Assembly (NCBI GenBank): GCA_936450465.1
Contig: OW388304.1
Span: 8,748,700 to 8,812,699, forward strand
DNA: 64,000 bases
DNA from: Gibbula magus
Taxonomy: Eukaryota; Mollusca; Gastropoda; Trochida; Trochidae
Reading direction: 5' to 3'
Shown: in pieces, positions 16,768 to 31,700 of the stretch
How the letters are laid out: every line of letters starts with the position of its first letter
Numbering within the stretch: the stretch's first letter is position 1
Program-made: the position numbers and the translations under genes
The notes under the pieces: model-generated
Database searches by the model: none
The model's input: the letters and a program-made list of their open reading frames with translations, nothing else
What the model was told of the DNA's origin: nothing

Positions 16768-19700
16768 GTAAGTTGATGAATGGGTTATTGTCTGCGAACC
16801 CCTGCTTCAATTACACTTGTAATATTGCTGATCAATCAAGCAGCCTAATATAAATGTGTTTACATATTACCTTCATTATATCTGTATAAAACAACTTGTT
16901 TTAATAATCATGTAGGCACCCATGTACAACTAAATCAGTAACTTCAAATAACGAAGATCAGTTTAAAATCTGTTAAACTCTTGTAGATTTTGAAAAATTC
17001 GATTCAAGATACAAAACATTTAAAGGGGCAAGGGGCTAGAACGTTTTATAATGGAAATAAAGAAATCTCACAAAATGGAAAAGAAATGTTGCCAATCGCA
17101 GACCGATCCTCCAGGGACCCCAATCAATAAAAATAGTTCCTTAACGAATAGGTCATGGTTTGATGAAGCAACGCGGATCCATTTCCCATCTTCGAATTAT
17201 TAAAACCTTTCACATTAGACCGCTAGCAGTTTTCGTTTTATGAGTAACGCCGTTTTCTACAACCGCGGATGGGCTGTTATAGCCTAATTGGTAAACATAC
17301 ATAAACGTTCTTCAGTGTCGTTAAATTGTGCAGTATGTATGATGTAGAACAATTAAAGTCCCCGAGTTAATTTTCCCCCTCCCATCATGGTTATTCAAAA
17401 CTCCTAATCACATGAAGTTGTCATATCGGCCTCATACCATCATACCATCATACCCAGATATACAGATACATTACACTATTTATAAATGCATTAAAGAATT
17501 AATGGAACACATGTGCACGTATATTTGAAACCCTGTGTGAAAGAGTACTTATATTAAAAAAACTTATCGCCCATTCCGTTATCGACGCCATCTTATTACA
17601 TTGGTGAAATGAAAGCAAACGTTATGAATATTTAATGGCCCTGGACGATATCAGTGAATGTGAGGTGCTGAACATACGTTCACAGGGAGGCATTACCTTT
17701 ATCGGCTTGTGCAAACTGTTATCTGTTTTGCAGTACTGGTTCGATAAGGGTTTAAATTAAATAACGAAAACAGCGTCCCCATAAATTTTTAATTTCATGT
17801 GGGTTATTTATGCATTTATAAATAATTCTGATATAATATATTTTTTCTTTTCTGTTTTGATATTCGAATGAGATCTACTTCACATGTACCTGAAAGGCCC
17901 GATGGGCTTATGGCATGGCATGGTGTCCGGCGTCCGTCCATCCGTCCGTAAACTTTTCGCTTTTTCGACTTCTTCTCCAGAACTAACTCCACAGAGCTGA
18001 AATTTTATGTGCAGACTCCTTGGCCAATGGGGATTCTAAATTGTATATTTCCTTAAAAACCTATTTTCATCTTCTTCTCCAGTTCCAAAAGGTCTAGAGA
18101 GCTGAAAAGTTGTGTGCAGACTCCTTGGCCAATGGGGATTCTAAATTGTAGTTTTCGTGACCCCGTGACCCCAAATGGGGTCACATGGGTCACAACCTTA
18201 AAAACCTATTTTCATCTTCTTCTCCAGTTCCAAAAGGTCTAGAGAGCTGAAAAGTTGTGTGCAGACTCCTTGGCCAATGGGGATTCTAAATTGTAGATTT
18301 CGTGTCACATGCTAAAAAAACCTATTTTCATCTTCTTCTCCAGTTCCAAAATGTCTAGAGAGCTGAAAAGATGTGTGCAGACTCCTTGGCCAATTGGGAT
18401 TCTAAATTGTAGATTTTGTGACCCCAATCTAGGTTTTCTCCAGTTTATATGTAAAGCTCTAGAAAGGTGAAATGTTGTGTAGAGATACTTTGGTCAAAGG
18501 TGATTCTTAATTGTAGGATTGGTGACACTGTGACTTCAAATGTGGGTCACAGGGGTCATGATCTAAAACCCATATTATTTTTACTTTTTGACAATGTATT
18601 ACTTGAGATAACTTGGATATTCAACCTTAGATAATAAATCAATGAAATACTGATGAGCTACAGAGCACATGGCTCTATTTTTATACAAATGCTGCATTTT
18701 ATCGTTGGACAGGGGGAAACTTTTTCTGTTGCATTTTAGACAGATATAGGTTTGTATTATTACCGAACACTCTCCATGTTGGCGAAAGATTGTTCATAAC
18801 GAAGGACATGGCGAGGAAATTAAGCTTGCTGCTAGACATAATCAATATATTCTAAGACGATATGTGTACCAAACAAGTTGGGGGTTTACTCTGCATCGAT
18901 GTAATCCACTGAGTTATTCAAACATTGTATACAGGGCTGCATTGTCCATAAAGTTTATGTTATGACTACATATTCGTGTGAAGCTTCTGATCGAATTGGT
19001 GCGGGTAATGTCAGAGTATTTGGATACGTAGTCGGAAGAATTGCTATTGAAAACTTGGAGAAGTCTTTCCGTTACCACTGGAAGTGTTTATTAGTTTCGC
19101 GACTTTAGCCCATTGTAATCGGAGTATACATATTGTGGGTCTTCATTACAAAAACATGCACTTCTGAAATAAAACACATTCGAGCATCTGTAACACATTT
19201 ATAAATTATATGTGATAGCTTTGATATACAATAGGTCAGCAGAAAGGTTAAATACATTGACTTTTTGTACATATGTTTTTAGACGTATAGTTAGTCATTC
19301 TCGCAGTGGTTACCATAACCCCCCACGTAACCTTTGTTACCGTTCTCTCTTCACAGAGGTTACTCCACTCACTTCTTCTATCCTGATCTTTGGTGAATAT
19401 AAATAGAGGTTATCATGAGAGTGTGTTTTGGGATGGTCAATATCCTGCATTAGGAATAAACATTGTATTTTGCGAGCCTTGGCGAGCAAAATACATTGTG
19501 TTTATTCCTAATGCAGGATATTTACCATCCCAAAACACACGAGCATGATAACTTCTTTATCATACAATGTCATTCTTCATTCATTTTGTGCAAAACAGCA
19601 TGACAGCATTAATTTCAAGTTGAACTTTACTGTAAATACGCGTATTGATATATGCAAATGAACTGTGTGCTATTCTCACAGTAAAATGACACAAAATAAC

Positions 19701-22700
19701 GCCTCCTAAATTAAAGTAATTGTTTTTTTTTGACATGATCTTTATTTTCAATGTTTTTATACGTTTTAAAATACGTTATTCAAATGAAAAATATTTAAGG
19801 TGAGGACAACGAATTCGAACTCGCGTCCTTTCGTTTAATCAAAGGGGAGTAGATCTTGAAGGGGCGAGAGTTGCTTCCCTTCCGCCCGGTTGCAAATGGC
19901 GACGAACACATCACACGGAGAGCTAAACTGAATGTTAGGCAGCGAATTCTAAAATCTCCTTTACAAAAGTCACAATATAGAACAGTGAAGATTGACGTTC
20001 GATAAATGCATAATATTATGTAAAGTTCTCAAACTGCCTTTGTTACCTGTGAGTATTTATAAAGTGTTTACTCTGTAGTTTTCGACTCGCGAGTCGCGAT
20101 GAACATGTTTGGCACTGCTTGATCATACATTGTTTCCTTAATATGCATTGCACTATGTTTGATTTGTCATTTCTCAAATTTATGTAGATCTATATGAAAT
20201 GAAGACTGAAATATGTCTATATACATGAAGCTATTACGCTATTACAACTGTTACGGTTATTACAGGCGTTCGAAATGTTAATGATTGCGACGTCATTTTC
20301 AAAAGAAGTTCCGTCACTTGACCTCAGCAATTTGCATCTTTATCCGTATATGACCCCAACGGATACCGAAAATATCCGTTGCCTTTATCCTGCCGAGAAC
20401 ACCATCCATTGTATGATAAGGCACTTTATCATACAATGGATAGTGTTCTTGGCAGAATAAAGGCAACGGATATTTTCGATATATTCTTTTGAAAATTTAA
20501 ATGACGTCACAAGCGTTGACATTTCGAACGCCTGTAACAACGGATAGACCTTGTGTAAAGGGTATTTGAGAATTGGCAGATTAACATTCAGTTTAGCTCT
20601 CTGTGTGATATATGAGTCGCCATTTGCAACCGAGCGGAAGGGACGTAACTCTCGTGACTAAATGGGATAGACTCGCCCACATGATTTCACGCAAGCGACA
20701 GGACACTAGTTCGATTTCGCCTTCCTAACGCTTCATATATTTCAATCAAAAACATTCTTTTTTAAAAACGTATTAAAACATTAAAACTTAAATTAATGCC
20801 AAAATTACAATAATCTCATTTGAAATCATCATTTAGGACGCATTATTTTGTGTCCTTTTTTCGAGAGAATTGGACGCTGTTCATTTGCATATATCAATTC
20901 GATAGTTGAAGAAAAGTTCAACTTTGAAATTTATGTTGTCAAGCCGTTCTTCGCAAAATGAATGAAGAATGACATGCTGCATTAGAAATAAACACTATGT
21001 ATTTAGCTCGCCAAGGCTCGCAAAATACATTGTTTATTCCTAATGCAGGATATTGACCATCCCAAAACACACACTCAGGATAACCTCTATTTCTTAGCAA
21101 GAAATAGATAATCCTTTAAGTTATTAATTGCCACACGAAATTGCCAACGTTTAGCAAACGGCGACGTTGTTTCAAACTGAATATTCCGTAACTGTGGAAA
21201 TGACTCGATTTTAATCATCTGTTCAATGGGCACATGTGTATTCACAAGATAAGAAGTCGGTAGATGATGATGTTTGGCTGGACACAAATAATAACGTTAC
21301 CAGTGTTGCAACTTTCACCGCCAGGGAATAGTGCGTGAATCGTGAGATATACAGGTGCACGGGTCCAAATCGGGTGGACGCCCTGTTACAAGTGGCGTAT
21401 CTTCTCTTCGTCCTAAATCAGCGACTTAAATTGTTTCCAACTGAGCATTCGTTCTGATCCCGTATAGACCGTTGAAAAGACAGGAGTTCCTACACCAATG
21501 CGACGAGCAGTCAACCGGACATGTATACGGCGAGTGAGTATTGGATAGAAATAAGGACGGCACCCGGATTGTAAACTTTCATCGCTTGGAGATTTTGCTA
21601 GATTAAGCAGATAGTATCGCCCACTTGTTGATTGTATTACGTGGGAAGACATTACTTGAGTAACCTATGCGTGGAGACTATGCTTATTCCTTGATGATTC
21701 TACTTCCTTTCTGTGTCGAGAGATAGCTCATAACGTTTGACCAGATTGTTTTATTTCGGAGGGGCCTAATCGAGAATAACATTAAGATTTCATAATCAAT
21801 TTCCCGATATGTCATTGAATTATCCATGTTCACGAAGCCAAAGGGATATTTGTTATTCTACCATAGCTACTGTGAAAAATCAGAGACGGTATAATTTAGT
21901 TATACATTGCTCTGTTTACTTCGACTTTTGCGCAAAAATACACATGTTGCCAAGCAACGATAGCAAATGCGTTGATTCTACAAATGCCTGCATGTACGAA
22001 GATGTTAACAAAATGAGCCTTTGTTGTGATTAAAATGGCACAAAATAAATAGTCTCGATTATAAATTTGATCCAAATGAGATCCGTTACTGGGAAAGTTA
22101 ACAATGTAGTTGTAAAAATCAATCATTCAACAACTTGGGATTTCAGAAACGTTCTTGAATAGATCTAAAAATAGTTAAAACCGGATAGTATATCATCCGA
22201 GAATTGTCGGAATGCAGACTACACTTACCCAAAACTTTTTTTCCAAACTCAACGCTGTAATACAGAGGTCATTTTTGAAAATATTGCAGAAATTATCCTG
22301 AATGCTAACACCCGATTGCAAAACGCTACCGTCTACAGAATAGAGTGACCTCCCTTAATGTATTCGGAAACCGTCGCTGTTTTCCGAGGCCTTATAATAA
22401 GTAACGTCATTCGAGATTACAAAATGCGTCATACCTTTATAAATGTCAGGCCGTGGAATTTTTGCAATGACAAATCACTACCGAGTCAACGCGTCTGAAC
22501 ATAGTTCAATATTAAATCGTTGATATGGTAGAATGGAGATAAACATACTGTGTTTGAAAATCAGCGGCATATAACGAAATTATTAGTCAGAATAAAAGTC
22601 AAAACGTCATCTCCAATGTGATATTGCTTGATCTCAAACAAGCGATTCCCCGTGGAGCTCAGTTTCGGCTGATAGATGCAGGACTACGATACAATGGTAA

Positions 22701-25700
22701 TTGTGTATGAAACTATCCATCACAGGAGTAATCGGAAGCTTCAATTGAACAAATCGCTCTCGAATCATTGAGCCATCCGGTGAGACTGCTACATTGTCTA
22801 ATGATATATCGAGGATCAGTTCAGGAATCACTTCACTCGTTTACACTCGTGACATCCATTGACAGTTGACACTTTAACTCATTAGTTTGTTCGAGTTAAT
22901 GTTTTACATCCATCAATTAATTGACAGCACCGAGGGGGAGAGCTGTGGGGGGTTGACATGAACAAACGAATATTTATGGTTTTCTATAAACAAAAAATCT
23001 GTTAAATTATTTACAAGGTTATAAAGCCCCGCGGTATTAACCGCGTATCCTTCCGTCTGTAAAAGGGGTGCCTGTCTTCTGAAATCGACTCATCCGAGAC
23101 GTTTGGATCAACCATTCTGACAAATTGCACTTGCTTTGGACAAAGATGTACATATTTGCATATCGACAGAATGATGAATACAGATGAATGTTTGAGAAAA
23201 ATAGCGCTAGACTTTCTGATTGAAGACTGTCGCTTTCAGTTTGGTGACATCGACTCAACAAGTTTATCAGCAATCTGTTTGTAACGTTTTATGTGCCATG
23301 GATATACATCAATTATTATACGCAATAGGCTTAAGGCTCTGAATATGTGTATCCCTTGCCAAAAGACCATTCTGAAAAGCTCATATTTTGCTTATTTTTT
23401 TACCTTGACCTTAGCTCCCGCCTTTGATTGATTGTAAGTACTTGACATTGATACCTGACATAAGTACTCCTTGTCGCAAGTACTTTTAATTTACTCTTGA
23501 CCTTGGCCTTGGTGTAGGACATAATTCATGAAAAAGTAATCACAGTCTTAGCAACTTATTGGTCATTGGTAGTCCTTTAATTCTCTAATTCAAAACAGCG
23601 AACGTCCATTATCAATAGACCATTCAGATGAGGTCACGATTTTCCAACTGATCAAAAGCCATCTCATTCTTAATGCAGATCAGAATTACAAAATGTGACC
23701 GCTCCAGTGCTTCATCTAGGCAGCGCCATCGCAACACAAATAATTTGGCGTTAAATTACGATTCTACTGCGTATGTATTGGTGCAAATAATTTACAGCAA
23801 GAATTGATTACTAATAGGCAAATTATCAATCTCTGAAAAAATGACAACCTCTGAATAAAACTCTAGACGAACTCACTTCAGTGTCTATAATTAGAAACAA
23901 TACTTCGTTTTCGCAAACACCCGATCATTTAGGAATGGAATTTGGTTCGCGCATGCTCATTTTGGATCTTTGACGGCCATGTTCACTGGCGCAAGAGGTT
24001 CAACTTTCGCTTCGCTTGTCAAATTTAATCATGAAACGAAGAAGCACTGATTAATTTAACAAGCCAAATATTGTTTCTGAACAAGATCAACAACCTGCAG
24101 ATATAAATACGATTGAAAACGAAGCTGAAACGAGTAATGTATCGACCGACAACAAAACGGTTCAGAGTCTCGACATGTCTTGCAATCGGATTCAATTAAG
24201 AAACCTAAATCTGAACATCGTGTTCAAACGTCTTGATTGGATACTTATTCCTGTTTAAAATTTGAAACTGGATTATTTTACTGTAAATTATGCCAAGACA
24301 TGAGGAAGAAACTCATTCACGACTGGGACGAGTTGTTTGAGAACTTAGACACTAACAAGCGAGCGCTGAGAGAAGTATGTTTGGAAGATAACTTTACTGT
24401 TGCTTCTAAAAATGCTTTTTCAAATAAAAATGATGCAATTATTGCTGCTATGAAATGTGTTTATTGGCTTGCAAAGGAGGGTTTGTCGACTGTTAAATAC
24501 AAATCTCTGTTGGAATTGTGTAAACTGCAAGGATGCAATAAACTACGAAGTTTAGCATCAGGGAAAATGCTACATACACTTCTTGGATGGCTGCTGAAGA
24601 CATGCAGGATGCAATGTGTGGTGTGATGCAATCAGGTATAGCCCAGTATATATCAGAAGCAGAATATTGTGCAGTTATGATTGATAATAGCACATATGTT
24701 ACAGTCAGCAAGAATACTCAAGAATTGTTGATGAAAATATGTGTCGGCATACATTCTTTCTTGGGAATGTTCGTATTGATGACCCCAGTGTTACTTCTCA
24801 TCGGTTATTTACAACAAACTACAGGAATATTTGGCATCAAGAGGCATTGTACCGAACAAAATATTTGGTTTTGGAAGTGATGGTGCATTAATAATGGTTG
24901 GAAAAAAGAAAGGCGTTGCTACTCTCTTGAAGCAGGACAACCCACACCTGGTCTAAGTTCATTGTTTTGCACACAGACTTGTCTTGTGCACTTCGAAAGC
25001 AGCTGACAATGTATTTTATATCAGGAGGACACTTACTGATATTTTTGTAATACCGTGGGATATAGTCGTTGCCCTGTCCGTCTGTTGGTCCGTCCGTAAT
25101 CATTTCATTTCCGGAGCAGAACTCGAACACCGTTCATGATATCTTTCTGAAATTTCCCATGTGTATTACCCACCTACTTGAAGTGGTGCCTTTTGATATT
25201 TTCAGACTTCTGAAAATTTTAATTTATTTCGTTTCCGTGGAAACGTGCATTCTCGGTTACCTAGGGTTTTATATATGCTCCATTACTCTCCACTATACCA
25301 GGGAGCCAATCAAACTGCTCCGCAGCTTGGACCCGCGAGCTAATGCGCGGTCATTTTCTTACCCAATGCGCGGACATTTTGTTACCCATCCGTCACCGGT
25401 TATCTCCCTTGACCATTTCCGTCTTATCCCATCGAGCACTTTCATTGGTTGCTGACTTCGTCACGCAGGCCAAGGGTGGGTAATTTGAGTACAGATTTCT
25501 CTGATAGAGTGTCCCAGGGGTGATATAATGGAGAGCATATATAAAACCCTGGGTGAGCGAGGATGAGAAACGTGTTGAATTTGGAATTTGTGTTCAGAGA
25601 CAGGTTGGTTTCCGGAGCACAGCGCCAAAACTCTTCATCATATCTTCCTGAGACATGCATGTGTATTACCCACTAACTGAAGTGGTGCCTTTTGATAATT

Positions 25701-28700
25701 TCAGATTTCTGAAACGTTGTTTTTTCCGTGTCTATTGAAACATTTTGTATTTGGACTTAGTTCAAAAATAGGTCTGCTTCCGGAGCAGAACTCCAAAACC
25801 CTTCATCCTATCTGAAACTCGGCTTGTGTATTACCCACTAACTGAAGTAGTAGATCTACACTTATCTGTCAAAGATGTGTTTTTAAAAAATGTGGGACCG
25901 GTGGGATATGTCATCTTCTGACGACTCTTGTTTATTATTTGAAGCACTCAACCAAGAGAATATTAGAACTGAAAGCTATCCTGGAAATCCTTGAGTCTGA
26001 AGAATGAAACCAAAAGAGGTCCATGACGTGAGATGGTTTTCCTTTTACAATGCATTTCATGCAATTTACTTAAGCTGGACACCACAGGTCAACCTACTTT
26101 AAGTCCATTCAAAAACCTAATCAGAAGGAGTTTTTAACATCACTGACAGATGTAATGTTTCTCTCTGCAATGCACATGCTCATGGGTGTCATCCCTGCAT
26201 TCACCCAACGGAACATTCTTTCACAAGGAGAATATTGACATAGCAGCTGTTCCTGCAGCACTTGAAGGGGCACTCAATTCAGCAAAATCTGATTTCAACT
26301 ATGTCCATACTGATAATACTTTCTATACAGTATTTTTCTAAAGATAATTGCTTTAACCTTCCTGCAGTCAAGTGGTGAATGTCCTTGATGCAAACCGACA
26401 CAGCGACGACATGTTGCATTGAAACGTATTCAATACAATGACCTGTAATAGCGCGCGATCAATACCAAGTTCGGTGGCGCCAGCTGTTGATACTTTAAAC
26501 GATACATCAACCTTTCTGAAACTGCTGACGATCATTCCATTTAAATGACATGCTCGAGAGGCAAGTTGGAGTTATTTACGTGCAATATTTACAATGCATT
26601 GGTCCATCTTCTAGCTAAAGGCGTAATTCACACAATTGGATACCATTACTTTTCCATTCCCACCTTGCAGGAAATATCGAATGTTCTTTTTCGATTGCAG
26701 CGCGCCTCCTTTGCGTTGACTCCAGTCAAAGTTAATCTAAGACAAACGAAAAAAAGCCTTTTGCAATACTTCAAGTAATAACGTCTAGCAACATGACCTT
26801 TGCAATTAATGTTATTCCAGTCCAAGATGTGATAAGTAAATCCATGTCTTACCTTTCTCCAACTCCGCTACAGTGTAACGAATTTGTAGCGCCAGTATGT
26901 CTAATGAATCGAATACAGTAATTGCTTTATTAAATGTTCTGCCAATAGCTCTCGTCTGGCTCACTTTAACAATTGATTGGAAACTATCTGCAAGGAGGAA
27001 CTAAGAACTAATCCTTTGGATAGGGCTGATTTTGCAATACGCTGAGTGGAAGATCTGCTGTGCTAGTTGATAATGGAGTACTGTCAAAAGAAGTGCCTTC
27101 GAAACAAATATCCGCTGGTCAGTACTTTACCATGCCTTAGCTAGTTTCTTATGGATATGAGTTCATAAACGAAACAAAATAGTTTAATTCGACTAAATGT
27201 AATGTGTAATTTTGGAAACTTTATCTGTTCAAATTTTAAAAATAAAACACGGCTTTCAGAAAATTGTTTTGGAATATCCTTTACCAGACGAGATAAGGGA
27301 GCGATATATGACCCTGGCTTAATCCTACAGAAACGATGCGTCATCAATTTCAAGTCCAAGAAGGTAGAATATCATGATATCATCTTGTACTAACATTATT
27401 TTAATATTTCACAAAATTTACCTTTAATGCTAAACACTGTCCAAACACTCCTTTGAAATCGCAATATCAGTGTTAAGTAGCATACTCCCTTGGAATTGCA
27501 TATATCATTTTACGATATATATCCTCATCAGAGAAATTCAAAGTCGACTTTATCAGGCAGAAATATTTCGTGTTTGATTTTTGAAAAGAAAGTATAGTTA
27601 TTTTGCCCCTTATTGTATTTTCATCGTACGGTATAATTACGTTATAATTGTCAGTATATCGTATAGAAAAGTTTAAAGCAATGAAGTCAATCAATTGACC
27701 TTCTCAAATAGACGAACAAGAACCAGTAGGTACCTAATTAACCTTTAAGTCTCTATTTGGTGCTGCAATTTACAGAGCAAAGTTTTGGAGTATATATAAT
27801 ATTGAGTCACTGGACATGGCAGCATACATTGTCCATTATATATGTGGCGCTAACTTGTTAAAGTCGTTATTCGTCATCATTGTATTGTATAATGGGTCGG
27901 GGGCCCAATTACGAAATATACTCTCTCTCTACCTTTAACACTGTTCATAGGCCAGCTGAGTTGGTTCAGTTTTCCCAAGAGCTTTTACTGGATTCTTGTG
28001 CCTCATTGTTGGTACAGCATGAGTCTTATGACCGATGATTTAAGAGAATAATATTGCTAGTTTAAGAACCTTATTTCATCAATATATTACTGTACGTCTA
28101 TACGTTGTATCTCATATAATCTTTAAATTTGATATTTAAGTATCTAAGATATTTCCAATTTCAACAGACATGTTACTTACATATATATTATAGTTTTCAT
28201 ATATCATTATGTTATATAAACTAGTCAGCTTTGCTAGTGTTTGAAACCATTTTGGAATCTTTGTCTGATTTTAAATAAACATAGATTCAGTATTTCATTT
28301 TGTCGTCAGTGAAATTGATATAACCATGAATCGCAGAATTGAATCCATGACATATGACCAGTGCTTGACATTGAATTCGTAATAAAGAATTCCTTTTAAA
28401 GTGATGATGAACTAATAATTGGACTGTCAACATGACATAATGTGACACCAGGGAAAGGTCCTTGATTAAATCACTTCTATACAAATCAATAAAGGAAGGG
28501 TATTGGTTTAATGACTTTTAAAGCTGTTCAAATGTCACCTGTGTTTGCAACATCCTCAACATGTACAACATGAAGAGTTATTAAACAACCACCATGCAAT
28601 CTGAGAAATGAAAGAGCCATGTATAACATTTTATCATTTTCTTTATCGGCAACAATCGAACATGTTTGATCTTCTTCGAATTATTATGTCCACCTCAAAG

Positions 28701-31700
28701 CTTTGCGGGAGACAATGTTTTTGCCTCCGTCCGTGATTCCGTCCTTCCGTCCTTACGTGATTCCGTGATTCCGTCCTTCCGAAATGCTTTCGTTTCCGGG
28801 CCATATTTTGCCTTTTGCTACTTTTGATTTTTGTTCTGGTTTTATTGGAAACAGATTGAACTTAGTGTAGTACTTTTGCAACTTAGGTTATTCTGATTTT
28901 TAAACGAATTCGGGTTTCCATGGCAACAGTTTGAAATTAGTGTATATATGGGGGGTACGGACCTATTCTGGCCTCTTTATAAACAAATCTATGCAGTATT
29001 ACTTAATGAGATTTGGTTAGACCTAGTGTTGGAATTTTTGCTACTTAAAGTATTGTGATTTTTATTAAAAAAAAGTATATATAATTTGAACTAAGTGCAT
29101 ATAGAGGTTAGGAACCTTTTTGGATTGTCTGTGGCATAAGTGAAAAATAAGGGTAATATGACATGGATGGATTGAAAGTTGGAGCGGGGAACATCACAGT
29201 GCATCACATATTTCCAGTTACTGTTGCGGTCAGAATAGCAAACAAAATGTTTTTACTTATTTCAAGACTAATCACATCAAGTAAGTATAACAATGTTTTG
29301 GGAATTAGTAACATAAATGCAGTGCGACTTAAGTCCGATCCATTCGAGTGTTGCACGTGTCAAGAAAAACAGTAGCCATCTTTATCATCAGTGGGACTCC
29401 TTTATTGCAATGTTCAAGGTAACACAAACCATACTTCAATGTAACTGTTTCATGCCAATACTAAGGTATACAGGATATCAACAGATTTGTTTAAAGAGCA
29501 TATTTGGACAATGTCCTGACAATACAATGGAAACAATTTCTAACAGGTGAGAGAGGAATAATGTCTGACAAAACCAGTCTAGTCTAGCCAGGATATTTCA
29601 CCGAGTTCAACAAACTCAAACGATGATGTCGGCCATATAATGTGTTCGAATTAGTGTAATAAAATTTCGCAGATGTGAGGTTTTTCTGTCACGAATACCG
29701 AGTCTGCATGGAAATGGTTTTGTAAAACGTCAACAGTGACGTGTCTTGTCATTGCGACAAGAGACAGCTTGTCTTGTCTTACCATTTAACATGTCATTTA
29801 TTTGACAATAATTATGAAACCATCACACGTGAAATGGGATCCTGACAAGTTGAACGAAGCAGTGTTGACATGGTGAAATCAACGTAACTGTCGTAACTTC
29901 AGTCATGGTTTTAGCAAACAGATTATGTTAGATACCAACATTTAATTAAAACCATTAATAAAAAGGATGCGTGTTCGCAGTTTTGAAAACACAAGACAGC
30001 ATTTTTCTATATTTTTAACTTTCAGAATAATTTACAAACTAAACACATCCTTAGCTCATTAAAATACTCCAATGTTGTTTGACACAATACAATGTTAGCG
30101 GCAATAAGGAAAATCAGGCAGTAACATTACTTCCTCGGCAATAAGCTACTGCGTAGGCAGTTACTTACTGCCTAAAATATCCAGGCAGTAAGCTTACTGC
30201 CTAGATAATTTTCGATCAATTCACATTATTGCCTTAGGCAGTAGTGTGTCTGAAAAAAATTCAAGTTTCAAGTTTCATTTTTGCAATGATGATTTGGGTT
30301 GGAATTATTTTTATTGACTTTTGAAATAAGAAATTTAAACTTTGCTTTAAAGGCTTTTCATTATTGCTTCACAGTGTGAGTGAGTGTATCGATTTTAATG
30401 CTGTAAACTTTTGATTACCTATTTTAAGAAAAGAAGTAAGAAGTAAAGAAGTATTACAGTGGGAGAACACGAAACTTAGAATCCATAGAAAGTTATTTCA
30501 CGATTTGAAAAAATGTGAAAAGTGGTAAAGCTGAAAATAAGGACGAGTACAGACTGGTAAAGAAATGTACAATTCTTGAAGTTGCTGGAAGTGTGCGTCT
30601 TACTGACCAAGTTTCAGACGGAATTATAACTTTGTTAGACTACACATTTTATAGAAGACGTGTTTGGAATACTTTGAGACATGTCACAAAAAAACTGGAC
30701 ATGACGGACGTGGCCGTATGTTGATGCAGACGAACAACTATACCAACGCTATCAGAGACATGACAGAATTTTTTTAATTTATCATTGTTAGGTTTGTCTG
30801 TCTGCGAAACAACATAAAGAAGCACCAGTTTTCTTGTCAAATTTTGTCTGGCCAATGTTCTAATAAGTACTAACAAAAGGTTTTGTTTGGAAGAAAAGGG
30901 CATCAGTTTTTTAAATTTTAGAAATTTAGAATTTAGAAAAAAATACTTTTAAAGTGTTTTAGGCAGTAACGTTACTGCCTGGCCAAAATCGTTTCATCCA
31001 TGATGAGTCAAGGTAATTGACGAAATACTTTAAAAGTGGTGGATGTAAACTATTCTACTGCTGTGTGAAGTACTTGTTCTGTATGTACGTAACGTCACGT
31101 TTGATAAATAAATCCTGTTTAAAGTTGGAAAAGGTTCGTTCCAAGCGTTGAATTTACACGTGTGCAAAATCGAGCAATGGTCGATGTTCAAATGGTTCAC
31201 AACTGTTATTAATATATTTTAAGGTAAAATATAACCTTTGTCAAATCTATATATGTGTGCCTGTCACTATTGACTTTGAAATTACTTTATAAATATATCT
31301 GTTGCATTATATCACTTAAGAAACTCATCTAAAACCCCTTACTCGAGATCGTGGAACAAAAACATTGAATTTCGCATTCGATTTGTAAAACTCTTCTTGT
31401 TGTACATCTTCATTGCTATTTAACTGTATATATCAGCTTGATTTGTAAATCATATTGTTATTAACAATATCAATCTTGTAAAATATATTGTATCTATATA
31501 GTCATTTTGGAGAAACAAAGGGAGGAATGTTTCAACCTGCGATCTTATCATTGAGGCCTCGCGGTTGGAACGTGAGTAGCTCAAATATCAACCTCAAATC
31601 TAGAGATCTTCTAGATTGTGTGGTTCTCTCTAACTCAGGATTTTGTTTGAGTTGAGCGATTACTTTGTAGAATAAATCGCTCTTGGAGTGGTCAGGGAGA

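Larger units (their letters stand above)
9515..22012. repeat. 6,249-bp tandem duplication (two copies, almost identical)
   Basis: Copy 1 is 9515-15763 and copy 2 is 15764-22012. Every landmark recurs at an offset of exactly 6,249. The outer breakpoints and the junction share ATGA (9515, 15764, 22013), a microhomology signature. I found only three differences: 9522 T/15771 C, 13216 C/19465 G and 13738 A/19987 G. Each copy holds receptor exon 1 with its 5' flank, a module-repeat cluster and a 1.7-kb foldback element. Either it is a very young duplication or an assembly duplication of one locus. Confidence 0.95.

Noticed and set aside
25069..25660. Frames inside the R3 repeat at 25-25.7 kb
   Set aside because: They translate module repeats shared with non-coding copies elsewhere.
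30515..30724. Integrase-like (KRBA2-type) gene
   Set aside because: Only about 15 residues look similar, and no catalytic residues or zinc motif are visible.
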